A stretch of 64,000 nucleotides of DNA from Anthracocystis setariae (taxonomy: Eukaryota; Basidiomycota; Ustilaginomycetes; Ustilaginales; Ustilaginaceae), in contig CAKMXJ010000004.1 in assembly GCA_928724745.1 (NCBI GenBank), forward strand, positions 744,001 through 808,000, in the 5' to 3' direction. The translations under genes were made by a program, and so were the position numbers. The notes under the pieces are model-generated. The model did no database searches. It had not been told where the DNA came from and worked only from the letters and a program-made list of their open reading frames with translations. Positions 42,801 through 53,027 of the stretch are shown one piece after another (the first letter of the stretch is position 1; the number at the start of each line of letters is the position of its first letter).

Positions 42801-45618
42801 CGGACACAGCGACAGCGTCAGCAGCTATCGCGATTCGCGAGGATCGCGCAAGCCACGAAAGAGAATCGGCAAGGGCGAACCGCTCACAGTCGAACGACTC
42901 AAGCTTCACACACAGATGAACCCGCCGGCATCATCGTTCCGATGGCGCACACTTCAGACGTTCTTGGCGGTGCAAGCCAAGTACATAGCCATGGAGCAGC
43001 AGAGATTGCGGAAAGAGGCCGAACAGAGGAGGAAGTACACTTCTGATTCCATCAGTAGCCGAGGCAGCATCATCGTGGACCCCACCCTTGTGGCACAGCC
43101 CGAACGCACACTTTCATCCCCGTTGATCTCATCCCCATTGCTTTCACCCCGCGAAGCTTCAGCTCCGCAGCGCCAATCCGTTTTGCAGCCTTCCGTGGAT
43201 GTTGACGACAGTGGGCTCACGCCATTGCAAAAGCAGGAGAAGGAGCGCGATGTTGCATCAGCACAAGCAGCTCGCAAGAAGATGACCTCAGGCGCATCTC
43301 CTGTACCCTTGACACCACCACTGGGTTTGCCCGTGTTCCCGTCCAATGGACCAGCTGCTGTGAGTCTTGCGTCGCCGACCAGCAGCCGCCGTCTGCCGTT
43401 CGGCTCTTCCCAGGCTGCTCGAGCAGCGAGCGTGCAAGACTTGCGAGCAACTGCAGAGACAGGATTATCAGCTTCTGGTGGCTTGTCCCCGAGTCCAGAG
43501 AGCTTGGTACCCCCCTCTCGCTCATTCTTGGGAGCCTCGCCTTCTCGTTCGGGCGGTCGTTCAGGTGCATCTCAGCTGTCGCTCATGCACAGCGGGTCGA
43601 TGATCGATATGCATGTTGGGCAGGAGAACCCAACCGAGCATCGACTCAACCAAAACGGCTTCTTGCCCGGCACGCCATTGGCAGTTGAATCGCCTGTTGC
43701 GCTCAACCGATCTTTCTACGGCTTTCCCGGCGAGGGCGACTCGTCACTTCCGGATGCAGCGGCTTTCGAACGATCACGCATGGTATCAGGCGATGGGTAT
43801 GTCGACCCGATGGAGGCAGGTCCCCGAGGGCTAGATCCAGAAGATGGTGACAAGCGCAAGAAGAAGGGAATTCGAGGTTTCTTCTCGAAGCTTACTAGCA
43901 GCGGTGGAGCAAGCCGTGACAACTCGGGCGCGACCAACAGCCGCAACGGCAGCATCGCTAGTCGAGACGCCAACAAATGCTCCCAGGGATCCGGCAGCCC
44001 CCGCATGCGACAAAACTCGTTCAGCGCGGATCGCTCTCTAGACACTTCTAATGCCGGAATCAACGGCATGCTGAGCAAAGCACGCAAGTCGACCTCGTCA
44101 TTCTTCCGGAATGGTCTCGAGGGCGATGGGGACACCAAGCCGCGTGGACAGGCCAGTGCTAACAACTCGATGTTCCAGAACCCGCCTGGGATGGCGAGTC
44201 AGGCCAGCCTTGATCTGGGTCCGTTCCAACCTGCTTCGCTCCAGATGCCTGGCAATCGTAACGGAGGAGTGCAGCAGCAGAGCAACGACCAGGCTAGGAT
44301 GAGGAAGGCATCGAACCCTTTGATGCAAAAGTACCTCCAATCGCCCAATCCGCAGACGCAGGCATCTCCGGTCTCCAGCCCGAATCGAGCGCAGCCAAGC
44401 TCCGACATCCCCATTCACCCGAGCTACGTGTCCAGCGACAGTCGTCAGAAGCGCGCATCGAATGTTGGTGGTATGCAAAGCATGCAACCTTCTGGGCCTC
44501 AAGGCATTCCCGATGGCAGCGAGGGCTTGGACGAGAACGACCCGCGCATTTCCCTCCGCTCGAGCGTAGGCAACGCTAGCTCGCGAAAGGAGTTGCCGGC
44601 GATGCCGCCTTCCGCTGGCGAGGATCGTGAGCACCAAAGAACGGCCTCAAACGGAACGGTTGGCATAAGGAGTTCGACCACGGAGTCAATTGGTTCAGCG
44701 ACAAAGTCGCCCGGTCTGGCACCTGTTGCGATCATGACGGGAAGATTGAGCATGCAAGCCGGTCATTCCCTGGCGAATGTTGGGAACAGGCCCGCTCCTC
44801 CGGCCATCACTACTGACGATATTGCGGATGACGCGTCGATTGGCAGCAGGGGCCCTAACCGTCCGCCTAGGAATCCGCGTCGGCCCGATGCATCTCTCGA
44901 CTCGCCCAGCGTTGTCGACCTGACCGGAGGGATGGGTTCGGCTTGTCTGCAGCCACAGCGAGACTTCCCACCGCAGCGGCTCAATTCGGACTCGTTCCAA
45001 TCTATGGGTTCGCTGGAAAGCAGCGAGAAGAGCAAGTCGCGTTTCCTGCGTCTACCTTTTGGCCGCAAGAAGCGAGCATCCACGTTGGCGGATAGCAAGC
45101 CGTCGATCGTGTTCAGCAACCCGGATGGCGACTACGACGCCGTCCAAGCTTCGTCTGGGCAGCAGCGGTCCACTAGTGGTGGCTTCTTGGGCCTGCGCTC
45201 ACGCCGATCGTACGCTGGGTTGGGTGCTCCGAAATCGAGCTTGCAAACCGAGCGGCAGCGCGTGCTGTCTTCGCCGACGCACGACGCGGCGCCACCGCGC
45301 AGCCAGTCTGCGTTTGGCATGGCGCCGAGCAACCGGTTCATGTCGATGGATATTCCGCGGCGCTCGATGAACCTGTTGCGACCGAACCGGCTGAGCACGC
45401 TGGGGACGGGCGAGCATGAAGACGAGGAGGATGTAGAGGAGGATGGGATGGGGAGGGAGCCAGAGTACGAGGCCGAATTCAATCGGTATGCGCAAGAGGC
45501 GTACGAAGAGCGCGTTGTCGGCGGCGGTGGTCGCGATCTGAGCTTTGGCAGGAAGAGTCTGAACCTGCTCCGCGATGGGTTCAAGATGCCGTTCGGCGAG
45601 CAGAAGAAGGTCAAGTGA
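39870..45618 (+). CDS. Large low-complexity conserved fungal protein with a CxxC/MRDEDM module
   Basis: Exons 39870-40104 and 40265-45618 give 1862 residues. The 160-nt intron has a GTACGT donor and an AACAG acceptor; the junction codon becomes Glu and the frame continues. Most of the protein is Ser/Pro/Ala-rich disorder with several PPLP and APPLPAK stretches. One ordered segment at about residues 840-990 contains VPPFELQYRPDGLPSAMIGPDGIRR, then PEVCLECMMRDEDMIDI with a CxxC pair, VWERESDKEFEEA, and a helical block around LKLHTQMNPPASSFRW. This segment recalls a module I associate with uncharacterised large proteins of other fungi; no function is known to me. Basic motifs (KKKGIRGFFSKL, RFLRLPFGRKKRAS) near 1340 and 1730 could bind membranes. 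The C-terminus is basic. It is probably a cytoplasmic scaffold, but this is inference. Confidence 0.78.
40105..40264 (+). other. Intron of the 1862-residue protein gene
   Basis: A 160-nt intron with donor GTACGT and acceptor AACAG. The first exon ends in phase 1 (235 nt). The downstream frame has no ATG near its start, so joining to the upstream ATG exon is needed and is in phase. Confidence 0.85.
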
Positions 45619-46145
45619 AGGACTTTTTTTTTTTTTCTTCTTTCTTTCTATTTTTATACAAGATCTCTTGGTATCTTGCACCTTATCATTGTCGAGCAAG
45701 AATCATGGCATTCCCAACATGTGTCTACAGGATCGAGCCATGGGTGTGGTGTGGTGAGGAAGTTGTCTATATGGTGGTACATTAGTCACGTGATATAGTA
45801 CGCGTGTCAGGGTTGTTTTAATTCTATATTTTATTGGAATTATTGGGAAAGATAACTGCGTGGAGAGGCAGGATGACGGAACATCAAAATGGTTTAAAAA
45901 AAAGAAGGAAAAAAGGGGGAGAAATTCTGGAGAAAATTGACAGAGTCGCGTGTGTGTTGATCCTTGGCATGCCATGCCACGCGAGACAAGCTTTTGCGAG
46001 CGAATGCCTCCACCATTGGTTGCATCCTGAGCCATCCTTGTTGGTCACCGTCGCTTCCATCCATCGCTCGCTCGCTCGTCGATATCAATCCACTCTCTCA
46101 GAACAGCCTCTTTTCCCCGCTAGGCCGAGTCAGATCGGGTTGAGG
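45619..46145. promoter_or_regulatory. Intergenic region and promoter of the CLASP-like gene
   Basis: This gap holds a T run just past the upstream stop codon (45626-45637), then AT-rich sequence. The frame of the downstream gene extends upstream to 45834 with ATGs at 45873 and 45969, but the added residues (KKRRKKGGEI and similar) look untranslated. Confidence 0.55.
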
Positions 46146-49100
46146 ATGCCTTCGAAAATCGCCGCGGACGCCAAGATCAGCATCAGCTCCTCCGCCGACC
46201 TCCACGTCCACTTTGACCACATCTACAATGACCTCCACACCCCCGAAACCGAACACACCTGGCAGAAGATAGAACAGGCCCTGCTGCTCATACAGGCAGT
46301 CACAAGGGGAGGCGCCACAAAGTATGCAGACTTTGTCGCACTCGTCAAGGACGCCGCAGATCCCATCAATGGCTCGTTGCTGTCCGAAAGGACCAAGCTC
46401 TCCGGCACGGCGGGCGATTTGTTGAATTCCATAGCGCCAAGGTTGGCAGAGAGGTTCGAACCGTTGGTGCCCGTGTTCGTGCCGACGTTGCTGCTGATCT
46501 GCGCCAGGACGAACAAGGTGGCGGTCAAGAGGGCGGAGAGGTCGCTCCACTTTATCGTCAAGCATTGCAGGCCACAGTCGATCGTGCCGTATCTCAAGGA
46601 GGCGATCAAGGATAAACGTCAGGGTCTCAGAGCTGTGGCTGCAGCAACGCTAGAACTTGTCCTCGAGTTCACCGAAAAGGAGAGACTAGCGAGGAGGGTG
46701 AGCGACATCGAAGCTTGCATCAAGAGCGGTGCCACCGACAGCAATCCGGAAGTGAGGTTGACCACCAAGAGGTTGTTCGAGCTCTATGTTTCCATCTGGC
46801 CGGAGAGGGTGGAGCAATTCACCAAGCCCATGACACCTACCATCCGCAGATATCTCTCGTTGCCAAAGACAGGTGCCCTTCAAGTCCAAGTCCCACCAAT
46901 CACCGCAGCACAGCCGTATAGGCCTACATCACTTGCCGGTGGCTCTTCGCTGCAAAGCCGACATGAGCCAGCACCAGTGCCAACTCTCGCACCGAATCAA
47001 CGCCCAGCAACAACATCATACAGCTTCTTCCCCGACCTGCCAAAATCGACATCCGCCTCTTCCACCTCTTCCACCACTCGACCTCCTGCCGGCTTCAGTG
47101 TCAACGATGCCACCTACTCGAAGCGAGGTCTTTTCGCCGAACAGATCGCCGCAGCCAGAAACGCTCATCTAGCGCGCGTACCTTCGTTCAACTTTGACGA
47201 ACTAGGCAAAGTCACAGCCGACCATGCTCAGCCGCGAACCCTGAACAGGCAACCAAGTTACGAACATCTGCGTGCCCCGCTACCACCATCATCCTCAAGT
47301 GCGACCTTCCGTGTCCCTCGATTCGATGTGGTAGTCCCCAACAGCGATACGGCTAGAACGCATGGTGGTTATGCAAATGAGGCCGCCCGTCACCCTCACG
47401 GCGACATCAATGCCAACACACCTTCCTTTGCCGTCCCTTCTGGCTCGCACGGCAAGAGCGCACTCCTGGCTGCCTACAAGCAGGCCTTCCTCGGAGAAGT
47501 GCCATCGACTCAGCCTGCCTCTTCGTATTCTCGCGAACACCGTCACCGAGATCGATCGGAGAAATCGTCAAAGCATAGTGAAAAGCGTCGTGACAAGACG
47601 GTCACGGTACGGTTCGGACCAGAGGTGGAAGCAACACGCCCTTCGCACGATACAGCCAGCGGAACCGATGAGATGCGCCGATCCAAATCGGCACCTCAGA
47701 TTGCAATCAAGAATGACGCTGGCAACCAAAGCTTGGATGCCGAAGTCGTCACGCCAACGGAGCCAGAAAGCAAGTCTTCGGCTGAAATGAAGCGGGACAA
47801 AGGACACGTGGAGCTTTGCGAGAAGAACGTCGGGTTCGTCGATTCAGACGACGAAGACGACGAAGGCAGGCCATCGACACCGCCCGAGCGCATCTTGACA
47901 GCACAAACGCCACGCACAGGCGTCAAAGCGAGCAGAGTTCCTGCCCAGCGCGTAATCATGCCTTCAGCTGTCAAGGTGTCAGCCATGCGCGTAGCTGTGC
48001 CTACGCCGTCAGCTAAGGTGGCGGCGAGCCGCGTAGCCAATGAACCAGAATCAATCGAGTCAAGTCCCGTACCGAAGGCTCGCGCGGCTCCTCCTCAAAC
48101 ACCGAAAGCGCCGCTCCCCAGACCCGAAATGGATTCTTCTGCTCCAGCACTGGAGTCAGTGGCCCAAAACGAGAACGACAAAGGTCAGGACAAATCCCAA
48201 GCGAAGGAGATAGTAAAGGTCAAGGGTCCTGAAGAGCCCAAGAAAGAACAGGTTGCAGCAAAGAAGTCAGCAGCATCCACGGCACAAACCTCCAGTCAAC
48301 CGAACAAAACCGTGGCCAGACCAGTCGCAGTAAAATCGGCAAGCATCAAACCCACCCCAGCTCAGCTGGCAGCCAAGGCAAGGCTCGAAGCAAGAGCTGC
48401 TGCTGCAAGGACAGCTGTGACGGCACCGACTGAAAAGAAGCTGGTACCGAAGACTGTTCCGGCCAATTCAGCCAGTGCGGCAAAGCCCCAGCGCCCCATA
48501 AGCTCTTCTGCAACGACCACAAAGGTTGCCGGCAAGCCAGTCGCTGCAACAGCTTCTACCCTCAAAATCAGCAAGCCTGCAGTCATGCACAAGCCGAGCT
48601 CTGCGACTACCTCTGCTGAGGCTCGCGCCAGGCTTGCTGCTACCAAGCAGCCAGCGACATCTTCCGCCCCATCGGCAAAGCTGGCGGCGAAGAAGCTTGA
48701 GAACACAGCCGTGACCCGGACATCTACCCTGACTGCTCCAACTGCCTCGACGCGTAACAAGATTGTACCTTCAGCTGCGGTCAAGAAGTTCCAGCCGACC
48801 AAGCCGTCGAGCTTGACCACAAGCTCACTGGGAGCAAAGCCACGTCCTAAGAGCTCGATCGCCGTCAGTCTTACGTCCAAGAGCAAGATTGTGGGAGCTC
48901 AGGCTGGTGCAAGAGACAAGGCAAGCGTCGTACGGAAGGCAACCGCTACCATGGCGGCTCGCATCGAGAAACACCGCAGAGCCTCTGCTGTGGGGATCCA
49001 ACCTGTCGTTCGGCTACAACAGGCGACACCTACTCAACCTGCTGAACCGATTGTTGAGGCCCAGTCGGTAGACGAGAAGCAGATATCGCATGATGCTTCG

Positions 49101-49967
49101 CAGGAGGAAACGTCAGAAGCGGCCTGGGAGCAAGAGCAAGTCGAGGCGCAGGTCGAGGTTCCTGAAGATGTGCCCATTGTCGGAGACGAGGAAAGCGCTG
49201 TGTCTAGGATTCAACACGAGACAGAGGAAGCAGTGGCCATCGAAGAACCTATCGAAGCTGTCAGGGAGCCAGCCGAGCCGTCATTGGAAGCCCAAAACTC
49301 AGCTCCTCTCGACGAAAAGATCGAAACACCTGATGAGGCGCATTCCAAACTGGTTGAGGAGGAGGAGAACGGCGAAGTTGGTCTGCTTTCTTCTCAAGAA
49401 ATGCCAGAGGAGGAGAATGACGAAAGGGATGAGATCAGCTCAGTCGCTATCGAAGAGACTGATCCAGCAAGTCACGTCGCTACGCCATTACAATTCTTGG
49501 CTGTGGCCGTCGAGACGGACACGCCTGCCAGAGTGCGCACGCCACTTGGCTGCAAAGACACCAACTTGCCCAAATCAACGCCGAACAGAAGCGTGACCTC
49601 TGAGAAGGTGGTCTTATCTGCAAGTTCAAGCCCATTCAAAGCCCAGGTACGCTCAACACCGGCGCAGTCGCCACTACGCCGAGTAGCCACTCCAAAGTCT
49701 GCGTCACGATTGGTTCGGTACGAACCAGAGGCCGAGTCGTTTCTGGAACAGAGTGACTCGGAATCGGAGGATGAGGATACCGACGAAGTAGTCCAATTGT
49801 ATTTTCATCAGCAGCTTGTGTCTCAAGAACAGCCATCATCGTTGGCAGTCAAAGTAGGGGCGGCGGGCAAGCAACAGTTGCTGCTCGGAGTGGATTCTTC
49901 GGACGACATGTCGGCAGCAGACATCAACGAGGACGACGAAACTGTGCTACTAGAGCAAGATGCTTGA
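46146..49967 (+). CDS. CLASP/Stu1-like microtubule-associated protein with one N-terminal TOG domain
   Basis: The 1273-residue protein starts with a HEAT-repeat TOG domain of CLASP_N type at about residues 20-240. It includes HTWQKIEQALLLIQAVTRGG, LVPVFVPTLLLICARTNKV, AERSLHFIVKHCRPQSIVPYL and SNPEVRLTTKRLFELYVSIWP. The remainder is disordered and Ser/Pro/Ala/Lys-rich, typical of the microtubule-lattice-binding middle of CLASPs, followed by an acidic Glu-rich tail. CLASPs rescue and stabilise microtubules and act at kinetochores and the spindle midzone. Only one clear TOG domain is visible, whereas yeast Stu1 has two; no second is seen. Start choice: the ATG at 46146 lies just before the TOG domain. 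An in-frame ATG at 45873 would add 91 residues and is less likely. Confidence 0.75.
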   Translation: MPSKIAADAKISISSSADLHVHFDHIYNDLHTPETEHTWQKIEQALLLIQAVTRGGATKYADFVALVKDAADPINGSLLSERTKLSGTAGDLLNSIAPRLAERFEPLVPVFVPTLLLICARTNKVAVKRAERSLHFIVKHCRPQSIVPYLKEAIKDKRQGLRAVAAATLELVLEFTEKERLARRVSDIEACIKSGATDSNPEVRLTTKRLFELYVSIWPERVEQFTKPMTPTIRRYLSLPKTGALQVQVPPITAAQPYRPTSLAGGSSLQSRHEPAPVPTLAPNQRPATTSYSFFPDLPKSTSASSTSSTTRPPAGFSVNDATYSKRGLFAEQIAAARNAHLARVPSFNFDELGKVTADHAQPRTLNRQPSYEHLRAPLPPSSSSATFRVPRFDVVVPNSDTARTHGGYANEAARHPHGDINANTPSFAVPSGSHGKSALLAAYKQAFLGEVPSTQPASSYSREHRHRDRSEKSSKHSEKRRDKTVTVRFGPEVEATRPSHDTASGTDEMRRSKSAPQIAIKNDAGNQSLDAEVVTPTEPESKSSAEMKRDKGHVELCEKNVGFVDSDDEDDEGRPSTPPERILTAQTPRTGVKASRVPAQRVIMPSAVKVSAMRVAVPTPSAKVAASRVANEPESIESSPVPKARAAPPQTPKAPLPRPEMDSSAPALESVAQNENDKGQDKSQAKEIVKVKGPEEPKKEQVAAKKSAASTAQTSSQPNKTVARPVAVKSASIKPTPAQLAAKARLEARAAAARTAVTAPTEKKLVPKTVPANSASAAKPQRPISSSATTTKVAGKPVAATASTLKISKPAVMHKPSSATTSAEARARLAATKQPATSSAPSAKLAAKKLENTAVTRTSTLTAPTASTRNKIVPSAAVKKFQPTKPSSLTTSSLGAKPRPKSSIAVSLTSKSKIVGAQAGARDKASVVRKATATMAARIEKHRRASAVGIQPVVRLQQATPTQPAEPIVEAQSVDEKQISHDASQEETSEAAWEQEQVEAQVEVPEDVPIVGDEESAVSRIQHETEEAVAIEEPIEAVREPAEPSLEAQNSAPLDEKIETPDEAHSKLVEEEENGEVGLLSSQEMPEEENDERDEISSVAIEETDPASHVATPLQFLAVAVETDTPARVRTPLGCKDTNLPKSTPNRSVTSEKVVLSASSSPFKAQVRSTPAQSPLRRVATPKSASRLVRYEPEAESFLEQSDSESEDEDTDEVVQLYFHQQLVSQEQPSSLAVKVGAAGKQQLLLGVDSSDDMSAADINEDDETVLLEQDA

Positions 49968-50536
49968 GATCGCTATCGCACTAATGTATACCCGCTAGTC
50001 ATCAAAGCAATCGTTGTACACAAACACGAAGCTATCCAATACACTTAGGTCTGGCCATCGCCCGTGGTTGATTCGTTCAGATGGTGCCAAAAAAGGTGCT
50101 GTGTCAATCGTAGATCTGAAGTGTGAAGCGTATCGGCTGACAAAGAGAGATCGCGTCGGAATTTTATATTCTCCACTTTTTCGAGAAAACTGCTTAGACA
50201 GCTCCGTCGGGCAGAACTTAGGATACAGTCACGACTCAGTCTGTGAGTACGATCCGATTTCCGGCGCGAAAGGAATATGACGACTGAAGGGTTGGATTTC
50301 GGAAGACATCCGTCTCTCGCATTTCAAGCCATCTTTCCTTCTCGTCGGATCATCCGCCAAAAGAAGTATCCCTTTCTCCGATCACATTGGCAACCGAATG
50401 CCATATCGTTGGCTGAGTCGTGATAACTTCCTGACTCTTATAGACGCCATCGGATTGACTAGGACGCAGCACCTTACCACGTCGGAGCAAGATTGGATGA
50501 ACGAGCGCACCTGAAATCGTGGTCTCGCTCGTTGTC
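49968..50536. promoter_or_regulatory. Promoter and leader of MDL1
   Basis: This 569-bp gap separates two plus-strand genes. No RNA gene or coding frame is supported. A TATATTCTCC-like AT element lies near 50166. Nothing else distinctive is seen. Confidence 0.5.
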
Positions 50537-52795
50537 ATGTGGCCCACTGCCACCGCCGTCGTCGGCATCCGCTCTTGTGTTCGAGCACCTGAGCTAAGAT
50601 CTGCGCTGGGATCAATAACCCGCGCGTCTCTCCTCTCAACACAACGGACGTATACAACCCTTACCAAAAGTAACCGGATTCCAACACCATGCCTCTCTTC
50701 GAATGCACAGACATGTTCTCTGCTGGCAAGCTATAACATTAGAAGCTTCTCTGCAGCTGCAGTGAGGCTCAACAAGGCTGAGCCTTTGAAGCCAGCCGAA
50801 CCGGATCTTTTGCAAGATGACAAGACCGCAACACCATCGAAAGACAAGGCTTCGAGCGCACAGGCACCCGCTTCGGGCTCGCTGGCTTCCAAGCTCTCGG
50901 CGCGGATCCGTTCTGTTCTCCAGGCACAGCTCGCCAAGTCGGCTCCCAAGTCCAAAGATGGCGCATCGCCACCCCCCACCAACTTCCCCGATCTGAAGCG
51001 TCTCTTTTCGCTTGCCATGCCCCAGAAGAGAAGCATCTTGATCGCTCTAGGTCTTTTGCTTGTCTCTTCCGCCATCAGTCTTACCGTGCCTTTCGCCATC
51101 GGACGGCTCATCGACTTCTTCACTTCCGGCCAGAATGCTCTCTACGGTTTTGGATTTGCAACTATCGCCGCGCTCATGCTTCTCGTCTTTGCCATCGGGG
51201 CAGGAGCCAAGGCCGGTAGCAACATCCTCCTCGAGCTCTCGGGTGTACGTGTCATTCAGGGCATCCGCAGCCAAGCCTACCGCTCAGCTCTGCGCCAAGA
51301 TGTCGAACTTGCCGACAAGGGCGCTGGTGATGTTGTGAGCCGACTCAGCGTAGATACCAGCATTGTTGGTGAATCGCTCACTTCGGATATTGGTGATGGT
51401 CTGCGTGCTGGTGCGACCGTGATCTTTGCTGGAACAGCCATGTTCATGATCTCCTCGAAACTCACTTTGCTCATGATGGCCGTCGTACCTCCTGCTGCGA
51501 TCGGTGCCGTCTTTTATGGACGTTATCTGAGGGACCTTACCCACAAGACCCAGGATGCCGTGGGTAATATGACTCGTCTGGCTGAGGAACGTCTTTCCCC
51601 ACCTGCATTCCGCACCTTGACCGCATTCAACACCCAGCGTCAAGAGCTGCGTCGTTTCGATGACAAGATTGGAGCGATCGTTGATCTGCAGACGAAAGAA
51701 GCGTATGCTTCGGGCTTCTTCTACGCCGGCACAGGCTTTGTGGGCAACTGCGCCATCTTGACCCTGCTCACGTACGGTGGCCACCTCGTCAGCCGAGGTG
51801 AGATTTCGGTCGGTGATTTGACGTCGTTGCTCATGTACACCGCTTACCTGGGCGGAGGAATGGTGGGATTGACATCGTTTTTCGCCTCACTTATGAAAGG
51901 CCTGGGCGCCGGCGCACGCGTGTTTGACCTGATCGATCGCCAATCCCACATCGCTCTGGGCCAAGGTGAAACGCTCAACCTCAGCTCGACCCGTCTTCCG
52001 GTGCGCTTCGAGGATGTCCACTTTACCTACCCATCTCGGCCTCAGCAACCCATCCTGCGCGGTGTGACGCTCGACATCGAGCCCGGCCAATCGTACGCTC
52101 TGGTGGGTGGCAGTGGCGCAGGCAAGTCGTCGGTGCACTCGTTGCTTCTCCGCTTCTACGACCCCGACCAGGGCAAGATCCTTCTCGCTGGCAAGGATCT
52201 CGCGTCGTACCGACCGGAGAGCGTGCGTAAGCAGCTGGCGTTTGTACCGCAGGAACCCATCCTGTTTGACGGCACGCTCGAGGACAACATCAAGTACGGC
52301 ACCGAGTCGGCGACGCGCGAGCAAGTCGAGCACGCGGCGCGCATGGCGGGTTGCGAGAGCTTCATCTCGGAAATGCCCAAAGGCCTCGATACGGTAATTG
52401 GCTCACGTCAGCTGTCGGGTGGGCAGCGACAGAGGATCGCCATTGCGCGCGCGCTCGTACGCAAACCTGCGATTCTACTGCTCGACGAAGCCACCTCGGC
52501 GCTCGACTCGGCGTCGGAGCTGATGGTGAACAAGGCGATCGAACAGATCATCCGCGAGGGCAAGATCACGGTGTGGATCGTAGCGCATCGTCTATCGACG
52601 ATCCGTAGTGCTAATAATATTCAGGTGCTTGAGAAGGGCAGGATTGTGGAGCAGGGTACGTTTGAGCAGCTCGATAGGCCAGGCTCGAGGTTTAGGAGTT
52701 TGATGGCCGCGCAGTTGGAGTCGAATGTCGAGTCGGGTGATGGTGCCGAGGTTGAAGTGAGGGCGGAGGAGAAGGGGGTAGATTCGGTACGTTGA
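50537..52795 (+). CDS. MDL1: Mitochondrial ABC half-transporter (Mdl1/ABCB10-like)
   Basis: The 752-residue protein begins with an Arg/Ser/Thr-rich, almost acid-free leader (about 1-75), a mitochondrial targeting sequence. A six-helix transmembrane domain follows (about 150-440). The nucleotide-binding domain has Walker A GGSGAGKS (524-531), signature LSGGQRQRIAIARAL (about 626-640), Walker B AILLLDEATSALD and a switch His in WIVAHRLS. This is the B-type half-transporter of the inner membrane, linked in yeast to export of peptides from the matrix. The ATG at 50537 is the first ATG in frame. The last codons contain GTACGT, a strong splice donor like those of two other introns here, six bases before the stop. 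It could be joined in frame to the next gene. It has an upstream TOG-protein neighbour but no functional link with it. Confidence 0.92.
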   Translation: MWPTATAVVGIRSCVRAPELRSALGSITRASLLSTQRTYTTLTKSNRIPTPCLSSNAQTCSLLASYNIRSFSAAAVRLNKAEPLKPAEPDLLQDDKTATPSKDKASSAQAPASGSLASKLSARIRSVLQAQLAKSAPKSKDGASPPPTNFPDLKRLFSLAMPQKRSILIALGLLLVSSAISLTVPFAIGRLIDFFTSGQNALYGFGFATIAALMLLVFAIGAGAKAGSNILLELSGVRVIQGIRSQAYRSALRQDVELADKGAGDVVSRLSVDTSIVGESLTSDIGDGLRAGATVIFAGTAMFMISSKLTLLMMAVVPPAAIGAVFYGRYLRDLTHKTQDAVGNMTRLAEERLSPPAFRTLTAFNTQRQELRRFDDKIGAIVDLQTKEAYASGFFYAGTGFVGNCAILTLLTYGGHLVSRGEISVGDLTSLLMYTAYLGGGMVGLTSFFASLMKGLGAGARVFDLIDRQSHIALGQGETLNLSSTRLPVRFEDVHFTYPSRPQQPILRGVTLDIEPGQSYALVGGSGAGKSSVHSLLLRFYDPDQGKILLAGKDLASYRPESVRKQLAFVPQEPILFDGTLEDNIKYGTESATREQVEHAARMAGCESFISEMPKGLDTVIGSRQLSGGQRQRIAIARALVRKPAILLLDEATSALDSASELMVNKAIEQIIREGKITVWIVAHRLSTIRSANNIQVLEKGRIVEQGTFEQLDRPGSRFRSLMAAQLESNVESGDGAEVEVRAEEKGVDSVR

Positions 52796-52997
52796 TTCTG
52801 TATTTCTTTGTCCCCACCTGGCATCCAGGTATGCTTGCGCACACACACCACTCTTTGTTTTGGAATCGATATAGAATTCGGCTTGTTCTGATTCGGGGTA
52901 GTGGGGGTGGTGTGTGCTGCAGGGGTTTGGAGAGGTTTGGAAAAAGTATTGGGTTGTGCTGACGATTCTGCTCCTTTTTTTTTTCTTTTTTTTTTAG
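52787..52997 (+). other. Candidate optional intron joining MDL1 to the GatC-like frame
   Basis: Donor GTACGT begins at 52787, two codons before the MDL1 stop. A 3' site with two T-rich runs (about 52976-52995) ends in AG at 52997. Removing 211 nt would join MDL1 codon DS in phase 0 to the frame that becomes the GatC-like protein at 53028. It is unknown whether this is used; the MDL1 and GatC start and stop signals both work without it. Confidence 0.4.
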
Positions 52998-53027
52998 CCT
53001 TTTGCACGCGAGGGTCAGAGGAGGGGA

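Noticed and set aside
45834..46145. Extending the CLASP-like protein upstream to the ATGs at 45873 or 45969
   Set aside because: The added residues are basic and low-complexity, unlike the TOG N-terminus, and follow an AT-rich promoter-like region.
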